Shown here piece by piece: positions 1 through 8,759 of a DNA stretch of 64,000 bases; the stretch's first letter is position 1; the number at the start of each line of letters is the position of its first letter. The stretch covers positions 4,577,001 to 4,641,000 of the forward strand of contig NZ_CP030038.1 in NCBI RefSeq assembly GCF_015291725.1. Direction: 5' to 3'. The notes under the pieces were generated by a model, which saw only the letters and a program-made list of their open reading frames with translations, was not told the origin of the DNA and ran no database searches. This stretch comes from Bradyrhizobium sp. CCBAU 51765 (GTDB lineage: Bacteria; Pseudomonadota; Alphaproteobacteria; Rhizobiales; Xanthobacteraceae). Position numbers and translations under genes: made by a program.

Positions 1-8
1 CGGCCGTA

Positions 9-686
9 CTAGTCGGCAAAACCCACGTAACGCACGAACTCGTCGTTGTGCTCGCGGTCCGAGCGAACCGCGTTCGCGGCAAAGCTGTCGTCGGGATAGC
101 CCATCGCGACGCAGGTCATGATGACCTCGTCCTCCGGAATCCCGGCAACCTCGCGCACGATGTCGGAACGCATGATGCCCTGTCCGTTGATCACGGAGCC
201 GAGGCCGCGGTCCCATGCCGCGAGCACGATGCCGTAGCAGAGCGCGCCGAGATCGAAATGGCAGACCGCGCCGGGATCGAGCACGCGGTCGTAGGTCAGG
301 ACCAGCGAGACCGGCGCGTCGAACTGGCGGAAACCACGCAACACCCAGTCCTGCCGCATCGGCTTGTCGTCGCGCGCGATTCCCATCGCGCCGAACAGCT
401 TCTTGGCGATGTCGACCTGCCGCATGCGGTGCACACCCTGGTACTCGCCATGGCTGACGATGTCGCGCTGGACCTTGGCGCCGCCGACCATCTCCTCCAT
501 GTTGCGGCGGCGCACCTCTTCAAGCGGCGCGCCGGTGAGCACATGGACGTGCCAGGGCTGGGTGTTCATCGACGACGGCGCACGCTTGGCGCTGTCGATG
601 ATCGCCTCGATCACCGCGCGCGGCACGGGCTCGTTCCTGAAGCCGCGCACGCTGCGGCGCGACTGGACCAGCGTTTCGAATTCCAC
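9..686 (-). CDS. Nitroreductase family protein
   Basis: A 225-residue FMN-dependent nitroreductase-fold protein, probably a cytoplasmic homodimer that reduces nitroaromatics or quinones with NAD(P)H. The N-terminus carries the FMN-phosphate motif RRSVRGF (residues 10-16), followed by SSMNTQPWH. The C-terminal part has the conserved GLGSVINGQG and a GIPEDEVIMTCVAMGYP strand. A longer open frame runs upstream, but the GTG at 686 is chosen because GGGAGG lies 7 bases before it and the family motif starts directly after it. It is divergent from the esterase at 795. The substrate cannot be told from sequence. Confidence 0.88.
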   Translation of the reverse strand: MEFETLVQSRRSVRGFRNEPVPRAVIEAIIDSAKRAPSSMNTQPWHVHVLTGAPLEEVRRRNMEEMVGGAKVQRDIVSHGEYQGVHRMRQVDIAKKLFGAMGIARDDKPMRQDWVLRGFRQFDAPVSLVLTYDRVLDPGAVCHFDLGALCYGIVLAAWDRGLGSVINGQGIMRSDIVREVAGIPEDEVIMTCVAMGYPDDSFAANAVRSDREHNDEFVRYVGFAD

Positions 687-794
687 TCTTGAACCTCCCT
701 GCCCGTTCGTCCGGCGTTGCGGCGCCGGTTGCCGACGCCGCGCGCAAAATCTATGCTGGCCCGCAAGCAAGACCAAGAATCCCGGAGGACCCTC

Positions 795-1757
795 ATGGCC
801 GCGTCGCTCGATCCCGTCATCGCCCAGATCATTCCGCTCATGCCGATGCGCGATCCCGCCACGATGACGCCACAGAGCGCCCGCGATTCCTTGCGCGCAC
901 TGGCTGCCTCGCGCGCGGCCATACCGCCTCCGCCCGTCGATACCGTGCAGGACATCAAGGTGAAAGGCGGCGCCGGGCCGCTCGATGCACGCGTCTATCG
1001 GGTCGGCCCTACGCCGGCACCGACCGTGGTGTTCTTTCACGGCGGCGGCTGGGTCGCGGGCGACCTCGAGACCCACGACCGGCAGGCGCGCAATCTCGCG
1101 ATCGAGACCGGCGCGGTGGTCGTCTCCGTCGACTATCGCCGCCCGCCCGAGACGCGCTTTCCCGGCGCCTTCGAGGACGCCTTCGCCGCAGTCGGAGATG
1201 TCTTCAACCGCGTCGCGGAATTTGGCGGCGATGCAAAGCGCCTCGGCGTTGCCGGCGACAGCGCCGGCGGCAATCTCGCAGCCACCACCGCGATCGCCTG
1301 CCGCGATGCCGGCATCAAGCTCGCCGCGCAAATGCTGGTTTATCCCGTGACCGACGTTCTCGGCAGCTACGCGGACGCGCGCGAGAACGCGCGCTATCCC
1401 TCACGCACGGAGAACGCGGACGGCTACTTCCTCACGCGTGCCACGATGGAATGGTTTTGCGGCCACTATCTTGCCGATCCCGCTCACGCGACCGACTGGC
1501 GTGCCTCGCCGCTGCGCGCCGCATCGCTTGCCGGGTTGGCACCTGCGATCGTGACCACGGCCTGGTTCGATCCCCTGCGCGACGAGGGTGCGGCTTACGC
1601 GCGGGCGCTCGAGGCGGCCGGAGTCCGCGTCAAGCACCACGAGGGCCCCGGCCTGATCCACGGCTATTTCGGCATGGGCGACGCCTCGGACGTCGCACGC
1701 GCCGAAGCGCAGCGCGCGCGGGCCGACTTCAAGGCGTTGCTCGCGCGAGGCGCCTGA
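795..1757 (+). CDS. Alpha/beta hydrolase, HSL-type esterase
   Basis: A 320-residue cytoplasmic esterase/lipase of the hormone-sensitive-lipase family. The oxyanion-hole motif HGGGW starts at residue 82. The nucleophile is Ser156 in GDSAGGN, and the other triad members are probably Asp259 (WFDPLRDEG) and His289 (LIHGYFGM). The ATG at 795 is preceded by GGAGGA at good spacing, so an upstream in-frame ATG is not needed. It likely hydrolyses short-chain carboxyl esters; the physiological substrate is unknown. It converges with the cupin gene that ends 8 bases downstream. Confidence 0.88.
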   Translation: MAASLDPVIAQIIPLMPMRDPATMTPQSARDSLRALAASRAAIPPPPVDTVQDIKVKGGAGPLDARVYRVGPTPAPTVVFFHGGGWVAGDLETHDRQARNLAIETGAVVVSVDYRRPPETRFPGAFEDAFAAVGDVFNRVAEFGGDAKRLGVAGDSAGGNLAATTAIACRDAGIKLAAQMLVYPVTDVLGSYADARENARYPSRTENADGYFLTRATMEWFCGHYLADPAHATDWRASPLRAASLAGLAPAIVTTAWFDPLRDEGAAYARALEAAGVRVKHHEGPGLIHGYFGMGDASDVARAEAQRARADFKALLARGA

Positions 1758-1764
1758 GGAGGTG

Positions 1765-2229
1765 CTAGCCGCGCGATGCCCGTTGCGCGCCGGTATGCCC
1801 CCAGGTCTCGTCCCAGTCCTGACCGGCGGCGTCGACGACGCGGCCATCGGCTTCGAAGAACTTGTTCGGCACCTGGAAGATCGCCAGGATCAAAGCGCCG
1901 TCCGGACACCAGGCGGCGTGGCGGCTGCCCGCCTCGCGCCAGATGAATTCGCCGGCCTTGCATGCGATGCCCTCGGCCGGGCCCTCCTTGTCGACGAGCG
2001 CGCCTTCGATCACCCAGCTCTGCTCGATGCCGACATGCTCGTGGTCGGGCAGCACCGATCCCGGCGCAAAGCGCATCAAGGCGGTCATCAGGCCCGTGCG
2101 GCGATCGAACAGCAGCGTCTTGGCCTCGCACCCCGGAAAGCGGGTCTTCTGCCAGTCCATGTCCTGGGGCCGAACCAGGTGGGAATGCCGATCGGCCAAT
2201 CGTTCGCCCTTCGGGATCTTGGCGTCCAT
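1765..2229 (-). CDS. Cupin-domain protein
   Basis: A 154-residue protein with a single cupin fold of the ChrR/dihydroxyacetophenone-dioxygenase-like type. The metal-binding motif 1 region reads PDHEHVGIEQSWVIEG, and a second motif lies around residues 90-110 (AGEFIWREAGSRHAAW). This suggests a metal-dependent dioxygenase or isomerase, or a small-molecule sensor, in the cytoplasm. It has no signal peptide. It converges tail to tail with the esterase. The function is inferred from the fold only. Confidence 0.75.
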   Translation of the reverse strand: MDAKIPKGERLADRHSHLVRPQDMDWQKTRFPGCEAKTLLFDRRTGLMTALMRFAPGSVLPDHEHVGIEQSWVIEGALVDKEGPAEGIACKAGEFIWREAGSRHAAWCPDGALILAIFQVPNKFFEADGRVVDAAGQDWDETWGHTGAQRASRG

Positions 2230-2430
2230 GACGATGCTCCATCCAGCTAAGCTGATCGAAGCTAGCAGGATCGCCCGCCGGGGTCAGCGAGCAGTGCAAC
2301 AAGGATGGACGGCCGCCGACCGCGCCCGAAAAATCGGTACGTCGACCGGACGACGTCCGCTCATCCTGCTTGATTGCGCCATGATTCCCGGCTCCAATCT
2401 CCCGGCCATTTCTGGTTTCAGGAGACACCC

Positions 2431-2679
2431 ATGATGAAGCGGATTTTCCTTGCAGCGATTGTTGCCGCCTTTGCAGCGGGCTCGGCATTCGCACAAGAGA
2501 CCTGCGAGAGCAAAGCGATCGGCAAGGACGGCAAGCCCCTGGCGGGCGCCGCCAAGACCTCGTTCCTGAAGAAGTGCAAGGCGGATGCCTGCGCACCCAA
2601 GGCGGTCGGCTCCGACGGCAAGCCGCTTGCCGGCGCCGCCAAGAACAGCTTCATGAAGAAGTGCGAGACCGGCGCGTAA
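2431..2679 (+). CDS. PsiF-repeat secreted small protein
   Basis: An 82-residue exported protein. An N-terminal signal peptide ends around AFAQ (residue 20). Two tandem copies of a Cys-bounded unit follow, each with the pattern C-x-x-K-A-(I/V)-G-x-D-G-K-P-L-A-G-A-A-K-x-S-F-(L/M)-K-K-C. This is the PsiF repeat, named after a phosphate-starvation-inducible E. coli protein; the molecular role is unknown. The ATG at 2431 has GGAG at suitable spacing. A GC-rich inverted repeat lies about 50 bases downstream. Confidence 0.85.
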   Translation: MMKRIFLAAIVAAFAAGSAFAQETCESKAIGKDGKPLAGAAKTSFLKKCKADACAPKAVGSDGKPLAGAAKNSFMKKCETGA

Positions 2680-2732
2680 GCGCGCAGTCCATTCCCGGCT
2701 TTTCAGCAAGCCATCACAAATGAAATGCCGTC

Positions 2733-2776
2733 ATGGCCGGGCAGAAGCGCGTCTTCGCGCAAGATGTCCCGGCCAT
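2733..2776. repeat. Intergenic palindrome (ATGGCCGGG type)
   Basis: The arms ATGGCCGGG and CCCGGCCAT bracket an inner GCGCG/CGCGC stem. This is a short form of the element seen again at 40260-40344. It may act as an mRNA end for the PsiF-like gene. Confidence 0.55.
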
Positions 2777-2922
2777 TTGCTTTTTGTGCCTCCCCCCGCC
2801 AGTTTCCGACACGCGCCGAGCGCGTAAAGCAAACTCGCCGCGACCCTGGACAGAACGCATCGGCTGACAGATGATGCAGCGCTGAGCGAACCGGGTCGCA
2901 TCGACGAGGCTTCCAGCAAAGG

Positions 2923-4023
2923 ATGGGCGAGATGTTGCAGTTCCGCGTGCGTGATCACATGATGGCGACGATGAGCGTGCTCTTCGCGCTGCTCATGACC
3001 GTAGACGTCGCCGACGCAAGAGGCCCTGGCCTGCCCAACGTCATGGTTCTCGCAACCGGCGGCACGATCGCCGGCAGCGGGGCGAGCAGCACCACCGTCA
3101 TCGGCTATACCGCCGCCACGGTGGGCATCGAGACCCTCTTGAACGCCGTCCCCGAGCTGAAAACGGTGGCCAACGTCAAGGGCGAGCAGGTCTTCCAGAT
3201 CGCCAGCGAGAATATGAACAATGATTATTGGCTGAAGCTCGCCAAGCGGGTCAATACGCTGCTCGCGCAGGACGACGTGGACGGGATCGTGATCACGCAC
3301 GGGACCGACACGATCGAGGAAACCAGCTATTTCCTGAATCTGGTCGTCAAGAGCAAGAAGCCTGTGGTCGTCGTCGGTGCGATGCGGCCATCGACCGCGA
3401 TCAGCGCGGACGGCCCGATCAACCTCTTCAATGCGGTGATCCTCGCAGGCAGTGAAGAAGCCGTCGGCAAGGGCGTGCTCGTCGCCCTCAACGATCAGAT
3501 CAACGCCGCGCGCGACGTCACCAAGAACAACACGTCCACCGCGGACACCTTTCGCACGCCTGAGCTCGGCTTTCTCGGCTACATGCAGGGCAACAAGCCA
3601 TATTTCTATCGCCAATCGACCCGCCGGCACACGGCGGATTCGGAATTTGACGTGTCCAACCTCGATGTCCTGCCGCAGGTCGACATCGTCTACGGCTACG
3701 CCAACATGAACCGGGTCGCGATCGACGCCTTCGTCGCCGCCGGTGCCAAGGGGATCGTGCATGCCGGCGTGGGTGACGGCAGCCTGGCCCGCCCGGCGGT
3801 CGAGCCGGCGCTCGACGAAGCCCGCAAGAAAGGAGTCGTGATCGTTCGCAGCAGCCGTGTCGGCAACGGCATCGTCGCGCGGAACGGCGAGGCCAAGGAC
3901 GATGAGCACGACTTCGTCGTCTCGGATACGCTCAATCCCCAGAAGGCGCGCATTTTGCTGATGCTGGCGTTGACCAAGACGACCGACACCAAGGACATTC
4001 AGCGGATGTTCTACGCCTATTAG
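2923..4023 (+). CDS. Type II-like asparaginase
   Basis: A 366-residue L-asparaginase/glutaminase that hydrolyses asparagine to aspartate and ammonia. The first catalytic motif, TGGTIAG, starts at residue 45, with the nucleophile expected at Thr48. The second motif is HGTDTIEET, where Thr-Asp form the second half of the site. A hydrophobic N-terminal segment (about residues 15-31) suggests export to the periplasm, as for type II enzymes. Several Met codons near the start leave the exact start uncertain. It stands alone, with a GC-rich hairpin downstream. Confidence 0.9.
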   Translation: MGEMLQFRVRDHMMATMSVLFALLMTVDVADARGPGLPNVMVLATGGTIAGSGASSTTVIGYTAATVGIETLLNAVPELKTVANVKGEQVFQIASENMNNDYWLKLAKRVNTLLAQDDVDGIVITHGTDTIEETSYFLNLVVKSKKPVVVVGAMRPSTAISADGPINLFNAVILAGSEEAVGKGVLVALNDQINAARDVTKNNTSTADTFRTPELGFLGYMQGNKPYFYRQSTRRHTADSEFDVSNLDVLPQVDIVYGYANMNRVAIDAFVAAGAKGIVHAGVGDGSLARPAVEPALDEARKKGVVIVRSSRVGNGIVARNGEAKDDEHDFVVSDTLNPQKARILLMLALTKTTDTKDIQRMFYAY

Positions 4024-4056
4024 AGCCTACTCGCGCTTGAAACGATAATCGAATTG

Positions 4057-4096
4057 CGGCGCCGGACGGCTTGATCAGGCCAACCGTCGGCGCCGG
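4057..4096. terminator. GC-rich hairpin between convergent genes
   Basis: CGGCGCCGGACGG (4057-4069) pairs with CCGTCGGCGCCGG (4084-4096) apart from one bulged base. It lies between the asparaginase gene and the ABC-F gene, which converge. There is no clear T-run, so termination is only inferred. Confidence 0.4.
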
Positions 4097-4113
4097 AAAA
4101 TGGATCGGCGGGA

Positions 4114-5736
4114 TCAGCTCCGCAGCCCCGGAGCCTCCTGCCCCGTGCGCGCGACATATTCCGTGTAGCCGCCGCCGTACTGATGAATCCCCTCCGGCGT
4201 CAGCTCCAGCACGCGGTTCGACAGGACGCTGAGGAAGTGGCGATCGTGCGAGACGAACAGCATGGTACCCTCGAAGTCCGACAGCGCCGCGATCAGCATC
4301 TCCTTGGTGGCGAGGTCGAGATGGTTGGTCGGCTCGTCCAGCACCAAAAAGTTCGGCGGATCGAACAGCATCTTGGCCATCACGAGGCGCGCCTTCTCGC
4401 CGCCCGAGAGGACGCGGCAGCGCTTCTCGACATCGTCGCCGGAGAAGCCGAAGCAGCCGGCGAGCGCGCGCAACGAGCCCTGCCCGGCGGTCGGAAATGC
4501 ATATTCGAGTGACTCAAACACCGTCTGCTCGCCGTCGAGCAGGTCCATCGCGTGCTGGGCGAAGTAGCCCATCTTGACGCTGCCCCCGAGCGCCACCGTG
4601 CCCTGGTCCGGCTCGCTGGCGCCAGCGACCAGCTTGAGCAGCGTCGACTTGCCGGCGCCGTTGACGCCCATCACGCACCAGCGCTCCCTGCGGCGGATCA
4701 TGAAGTCGAGCCCGTCATAGATGCGCTTTGAGCCATAGCCCTTGTGCACGTTCTTGAGCGCCACGACGTCCTCGCCCGAGCGCGGCGCCGGCAAAAAGTC
4801 GAACGCCACGCTCTGGCGACGGCGCGGCGGCTCGACCCGTTCGATCTTGTCGAGCTTCTTCACCCGGCTCTGCACCTGTGCTGCATGCGAGGCGCGCGCC
4901 TTGAAGCGCTCGATGAACTTGATCTCCTTGGCGAGCATCGCCTGCTGGCGCTCGAACTGGGCCTGCTGCTGCTTCTCGTTCTGCGCCCGCTGCTGCTCGT
5001 AGAACTCGTAATTGCCGGTGTAGGTGGTGAGCGAGCCGCTGTCGATCTCGATCACCTTGGAGATGACGCGGTTGATGAACTCGCGGTCATGCGAGGTCAT
5101 CAGCAGCGTGCCTTCGTAATCGTGCAGGAATTTTTCCAGCCAGATCAGGCTTTCGAGATCGAGATGGTTGCTCGGCTCGTCGAGCAGCATCACGTCGGGA
5201 CGCATCAGGAGAATACGGGCCAGCGCCACGCGCATCTTCCAGCCGCCCGAGAGTTTTCCGACGTCGCCGTCCATCATCTCCTGGCTGAAGCCGAGGCCGG
5301 ACAGCGCTTCGCGCGCACGGCCATCGAGTGCATAGCCGTCCAGCTCCTCGAAACGATGCTGCACCTCGCCGTAGCGCGCAATGATCTCGTCCATCTGATC
5401 GGCCTTTTCAGGGTCGGCCATTGCGGCCTCGAGCTCGCGCAGCTCGGCCGCAACCTCGCTGACGGGGCCCGCGCCATCCATCACCTCGGCCACCGCGCTG
5501 CGGCCGCTCATCTCCCCGACGTCCTGGTTGAAATAGCCGATGGTGATGCCGCGATCGGTTGAGACCTGCCCCTCGTCGGGCAGCTCTTCGCCGGCGATCA
5601 TCCGGAACAATGTGGTCTTGCCGGCGCCGTTTGGCCCGACGAGGCCGATCTTCTCGCCCTTGTTCAGGGCGGCGGAGGCTTCGATGAACAGGATCTGGTG
5701 GCCGGCTTGCTTGCTGACGTTGTCGAGGCGGATCAT
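4114..5736 (-). CDS. ABC-F family ATPase
   Basis: A 540-residue soluble tandem ABC ATPase without membrane segments, of the ABC-F class that acts on the ribosome. Domain 1 has Walker A GPNGAGKTT (residues 34-42), signature LSGGWKMR and Walker B VMLLDEPSNHLD. A Gln-rich helical linker follows (residues ~245-310). Domain 2 has GVNGAGKST, LSGGEKAR and FLVLDEPTNHLD. The length and linker fit the YbiT/EttA-like group rather than antibiotic-resistance members, but this is a guess. No strong ribosome-binding site precedes the ATG. Confidence 0.9.
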   Translation of the reverse strand: MIRLDNVSKQAGHQILFIEASAALNKGEKIGLVGPNGAGKTTLFRMIAGEELPDEGQVSTDRGITIGYFNQDVGEMSGRSAVAEVMDGAGPVSEVAAELRELEAAMADPEKADQMDEIIARYGEVQHRFEELDGYALDGRAREALSGLGFSQEMMDGDVGKLSGGWKMRVALARILLMRPDVMLLDEPSNHLDLESLIWLEKFLHDYEGTLLMTSHDREFINRVISKVIEIDSGSLTTYTGNYEFYEQQRAQNEKQQQAQFERQQAMLAKEIKFIERFKARASHAAQVQSRVKKLDKIERVEPPRRRQSVAFDFLPAPRSGEDVVALKNVHKGYGSKRIYDGLDFMIRRRERWCVMGVNGAGKSTLLKLVAGASEPDQGTVALGGSVKMGYFAQHAMDLLDGEQTVFESLEYAFPTAGQGSLRALAGCFGFSGDDVEKRCRVLSGGEKARLVMAKMLFDPPNFLVLDEPTNHLDLATKEMLIAALSDFEGTMLFVSHDRHFLSVLSNRVLELTPEGIHQYGGGYTEYVARTGQEAPGLRS

Positions 5737-5917
5737 GAGGTCTTTATGGGGGATTTTTGCGTTGCAGCGTCATAGGCCATACGGGCTTCCAGGGGAAGCC
5801 CGGGACCAGCGCACCACCCGGGCCGCAAATCCGTCGTTCAAACCGCAGCTTTCGGGATTATAGCCCCCCGATGACCCACCTTTTGGTGGTCGAGCCGCCG
5901 CCCGGTCTTGACGATCG

Positions 5918-6271
5918 TCACTTCTTGAGGATGCCCGTATTGGTATTTCCGAGCTGCTGGATGGCAGCGTTTGCGGCGGGCGTGTTGTAGGTCGGTCGAG
6001 ATCCACCGCCTTCCTGATCAGAAGGGGTAGCACCGGGTATTGCGCCCGTCGTTCTCCGGTTTTTTGCATTGAGCGTGTTGGGGCCTGGCGAGCCGCCAGT
6101 TCCGCTGAGCGTCGTCCCGTTCGACAGCGTCGAGCCACCCGCGCCGCTCGAACCAGCCGCGCTCGCGCCGCCGCCGGATGAAGAACCGCCTGAAGAGCCT
6201 CCCGAGCTTTGCGCCATGGAGACCGAAATGGTGCCCAGAAGAATGGTCACGACCGCCGCAAGAAGCCGCAT
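5918..6271 (-). CDS. Ser/Gly-rich secreted small protein
   Basis: A 117-residue protein of unknown function. It starts with a signal peptide (MRLLAAVVTILLGTISVSMA). A low-complexity SSGGSSGG stretch (residues ~21-50) and a Thr/Asn/Gly-rich part follow, ending in a short helix-like AANAAIQQLGNTNTG. The ATG at 6271 has GAGAGGAC just upstream; a longer frame to 6670 is an overreach. It is probably periplasmic or surface associated. No enzyme motif is visible. Confidence 0.6.
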   Translation of the reverse strand: MRLLAAVVTILLGTISVSMAQSSGGSSGGSSSGGGASAAGSSGAGGSTLSNGTTLSGTGGSPGPNTLNAKNRRTTGAIPGATPSDQEGGGSRPTYNTPAANAAIQQLGNTNTGILKK

Positions 6272-6348
6272 TTGTCCTCTCCCTCGATCTGCCAGCCAGC
6301 TCCGAAACCGCTGGGGTCCCCGTGATGACGTCGCGTAGCGCGCAGCTC

Positions 6349-6603
6349 CTATCGACGGCGAGCGATCCATGCCCCGGCCAGAAAAGCAACAAGCAAGGAC
6401 ACTAAAGGCGCCTTCACTGTCACCTCGCGCATCTGGTCGGCCCATCGCTTCACCGAATCCGACGAGGGCGAGTGGAGCTGCGGGCTGAAAGCGCCTCTTT
6501 GCTCTCCGGAACCCGACCGCGGGCTTGAAGCCTGCTGTATGCCGCCCTGATCGTCCGTCAGCCCGGAGGCTTCCGTCATCGCCGCGGCTTCCTTCATGTC
6601 CAT
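6349..6603 (-). CDS. Small tail-anchored membrane protein
   Basis: An 84-residue protein with a polar, Ser/Gln-rich N-terminal part. The C-terminus reads VKAPLVSLLVAFLAGAWIARRR, a single membrane helix closed by three Arg. This layout resembles DUF883/ElaB-like proteins, which anchor to the inner membrane and sometimes bind ribosomes, but the similarity is only in architecture. The ATG at 6603 has GGAG 7 bases upstream. It is divergent from the DUF3750 gene. Confidence 0.55.
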   Translation of the reverse strand: MDMKEAAAMTEASGLTDDQGGIQQASSPRSGSGEQRGAFSPQLHSPSSDSVKRWADQMREVTVKAPLVSLLVAFLAGAWIARRR

Positions 6604-6697
6604 GAGCGCGCTCCAATGCTGGTGCGGAACAACGACTTGATCTCGGCTGCCCGTCCGGCTCTGCTGACAAGCGCGTCGGGAACCAATGGGAGCAGCT

Positions 6698-7501
6698 ATG
6701 GCGGCGGCGTTCATGCGAACTATATGGTTTCGTCGAAGCCCCTGCCGTACCGCTCCCTTGAAGAAGCCCTTGCTCATCTTTCTGTTCCTCGTGGTCGCAC
6801 CGCTTACCGCATCAGCGGCGAGATATTTCTGGCTGGGCGATGGGCGCCAGAATTGGCAAACAGCCGATCGGTCGAGCGCGGGACTTCTGGCCGCCGCGGC
6901 CGATCATCGCGAAGCCGTCGTACGGGTATTCGGGGCGAGAACGGTGAGATGGCGCAGCATCTTCGCAATTCACACCTGGATCGTCGTCAAGGAGAAGGAT
7001 GCGGCGACCTACACCCGCTATGACTACACGGCGTGGGGCGAGCCGATCCGCACCAACGGCTTCGCTCCGGACGGGCGGTGGTTCGGCGCTGTGCCGGAAA
7101 TCATCGTGGCCGTCGATGGAGCGCGCGCAGAGGCGCTGATCCCGAAAATCAGAGATGTGATCGAAAACTACAAGTTTCGATCCTATGGAGATTACAGCGT
7201 CTGGCCTGGTCCCAATTCGAATACCTTCGTGCAGGCCGCACTCGACTCCGTCCCTGAGCTCCGAGCCGTCCTGCCGCCGACCGCGATCGGCAAGGACTTC
7301 CCGTATTCCGGTAAATGGTTCGGCATCACGGCGTCCGGCACAGGCATCTATGCTTCACTTGCCGGATATATCGGCTTCACGATCGGCTGGGTCGAAGGCC
7401 TGGAGATCAATTTCTTCGGCGCCGTTCTCGGCGTCGACATCCGGCGCCCGGCGCTCAAGCTACCCGGCCTCGGCCGCGTTGGGGTCACCACCGGCCTGTA
7501 A
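6698..7501 (+). CDS. DUF3750 family protein
   Basis: A 267-residue protein of unknown function. An N-terminal hydrophobic segment (LKKPLLIFLFLVVAPLTASA) acts as signal or anchor. A conserved core follows, with HTWIVVKEKDA, YDYTAWGEPIRTNG, WPGPNSNTFVQ and a Gly-rich C-terminus with two weakly hydrophobic stretches. These match the DUF3750 family as I remember it. The ATG at 6698 has GGGAG 5 bases upstream; the ATG at 6686 is an alternative. The NTFVQ motif suggests a papain-like or NlpC-like fold, which is speculation. Confidence 0.75.
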   Translation: MAAAFMRTIWFRRSPCRTAPLKKPLLIFLFLVVAPLTASAARYFWLGDGRQNWQTADRSSAGLLAAAADHREAVVRVFGARTVRWRSIFAIHTWIVVKEKDAATYTRYDYTAWGEPIRTNGFAPDGRWFGAVPEIIVAVDGARAEALIPKIRDVIENYKFRSYGDYSVWPGPNSNTFVQAALDSVPELRAVLPPTAIGKDFPYSGKWFGITASGTGIYASLAGYIGFTIGWVEGLEINFFGAVLGVDIRRPALKLPGLGRVGVTTGL

Positions 7502-7581
7502 GCACGGTTTCCGAATTGCCGGAGCCCCAGGCCCGTCACGCTCGGCCACGCGTGAGGCATCCTTGATTCCGGGAAACGGTC

Positions 7582-8286
7582 CTACGCCCGCCGCATCAGC
7601 TTCAGTGACGCCACCAGCCGCAGGCTGCGCTTGCCCGCGAGCGCGATGCCTTCGAGTTCGCCGCTGTCTTCCGTGCAAGTCCCGGAGAAGCCGATACCGA
7701 CCTCGTAGCCGCCGAACACAGGGTTCTCGCCTTTCGCCGGCGTGTGCTCCTGGTTCAGCATCTCGCCCTTCCAGCGGCCGTCCGCTGAGGAATAGGAGCC
7801 GAGATAGTAGAAGAACGCATCGCCGCCGAGGATGCGGCCATCGATCAGGAGCATGACGCCGGACAGTCCGGCGTCGATCCCATCGAGCGCACGCAGGCCC
7901 ATCCCATAGAGTCCGTTGGCGATGCCGCCCTGCCCGATCGTGCCGCGCGGCGGCAGCGCGCCATCATCAAGCCGCGTGAGATTCGCCCAGAAAGGAGCGC
8001 CCGGCATGGTGTCCGCGCCGCCTTCCAAACGAATCTGGTTGCCGTAGAGCCGGCCGCGCGCTGCGATCGAGGCGACATCCGCTCCCATCAGCGGCTTGTA
8101 GCTGGGGTCCAGATTGTGCCGCTCGGTGATGACCTGGGCGATGATCTCGCCGTCACGCTCGACGTAACTGCCAAGATGCGCAAAGCCCGAATTGCCGCCC
8201 AGCATCTTGCCGTCATGCAGGCACATGATGCTGCGGCCGAACCCGTCGTTGACGCCGTATTCAACCTTGTAGAGCCCGTCCAGCAA
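7582..8286 (-). CDS. GrlR-like protein, two-repeat (paralog 1)
   Basis: A 234-residue cytoplasmic protein made of two repeats of one domain. Copy 1 starts LDGLYKVEY and has DGKMLGGNSGFAHLGSY. Copy 2 starts ANGLYGMGL and has DGRILGGDAFFYYLGSY. This is the pattern of the GrlR family, known in enteropathogens as a negative regulator of type III secretion genes. No secretion genes lie nearby, so that role is not implied. Its paralog at 10316 aligns over the full length. The start is a TTG with poor spacing to AGGA; a CTG at 8283 is possible. Confidence 0.7.
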   Translation of the reverse strand: MLDGLYKVEYGVNDGFGRSIMCLHDGKMLGGNSGFAHLGSYVERDGEIIAQVITERHNLDPSYKPLMGADVASIAARGRLYGNQIRLEGGADTMPGAPFWANLTRLDDGALPPRGTIGQGGIANGLYGMGLRALDGIDAGLSGVMLLIDGRILGGDAFFYYLGSYSSADGRWKGEMLNQEHTPAKGENPVFGGYEVGIGFSGTCTEDSGELEGIALAGKRSLRLVASLKLMRRA

Positions 8287-8477
8287 TGTCCTGAATCCAC
8301 AAATCGGAAAACAATTGTCGGCTACCTAGCATCGTCGCAGCACTGAAACCAGTGGCTTTTCCGCGCAGCACTGGCCACGGAACGCACGTCCACCACGATG
8401 CCATTATGCCCCTGTTTTGCCCGACGAGTCAAATCGACTTCGTAAAATCCGCATACGCATGATTTCAACGGTTTGGC

Positions 8478-8496
8478 TACTGTGCATGGGGTTGTT
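8478..8496 (-). repeat. Shared intergenic 19-mer, copy 1
   Basis: On the minus strand it reads AACAACCCCATGCACAGTA. The identical 19-mer occurs on the plus strand at 38046-38064. Both copies lie in gene-free spacers. It opens a 27-codon frame here, but the frames differ between copies after the first few codons. Confidence 0.6.
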
Positions 8497-8537
8497 TTCG
8501 ACTTTTGTCTCCGGCTCGCGGAAAAGGCCCTCACGCG

Positions 8538-8687
8538 TCAGTGACGTTTGAAGTACTGCACCTCGCGTTCGTGCTTCTCGGCGGCTGCACGACTCTTGAA
8601 CGTACCGAGGTTGCGACGCTTGCCGGTCTTCGGATTCACCTTGCGTGAATAGAGGCGGTATTCGCCCGATGCCAGTTTGCGGATCAT
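8538..8687 (-). CDS. 49-residue basic protein, integrase-arm-like
   Basis: A complete small gene starting MIRKLASGEYRLYSRK and ending AAEKHEREVQYFKRH. It is rich in Lys and Arg. The segment YRLYSRKVNPKTGKRRNLGTF followed by KSRAAAEKHERE resembles the N-terminal arm-binding domain of tyrosine integrases: a three-stranded sheet with a helix. Here it stands alone without a catalytic domain. GGAG lies 8 bases before the ATG. It could bind nucleic acid. I believe close copies occur in other Bradyrhizobium genomes, from memory only. Confidence 0.65.
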   Translation of the reverse strand: MIRKLASGEYRLYSRKVNPKTGKRRNLGTFKSRAAAEKHEREVQYFKRH

Positions 8688-8759
8688 GATCGCGGCTCCG
8701 TTTTGTCCGGACGACAACGACGTACGCGCGAGCCGGGTTCCGTCGGGTCCCGGCTCTGC

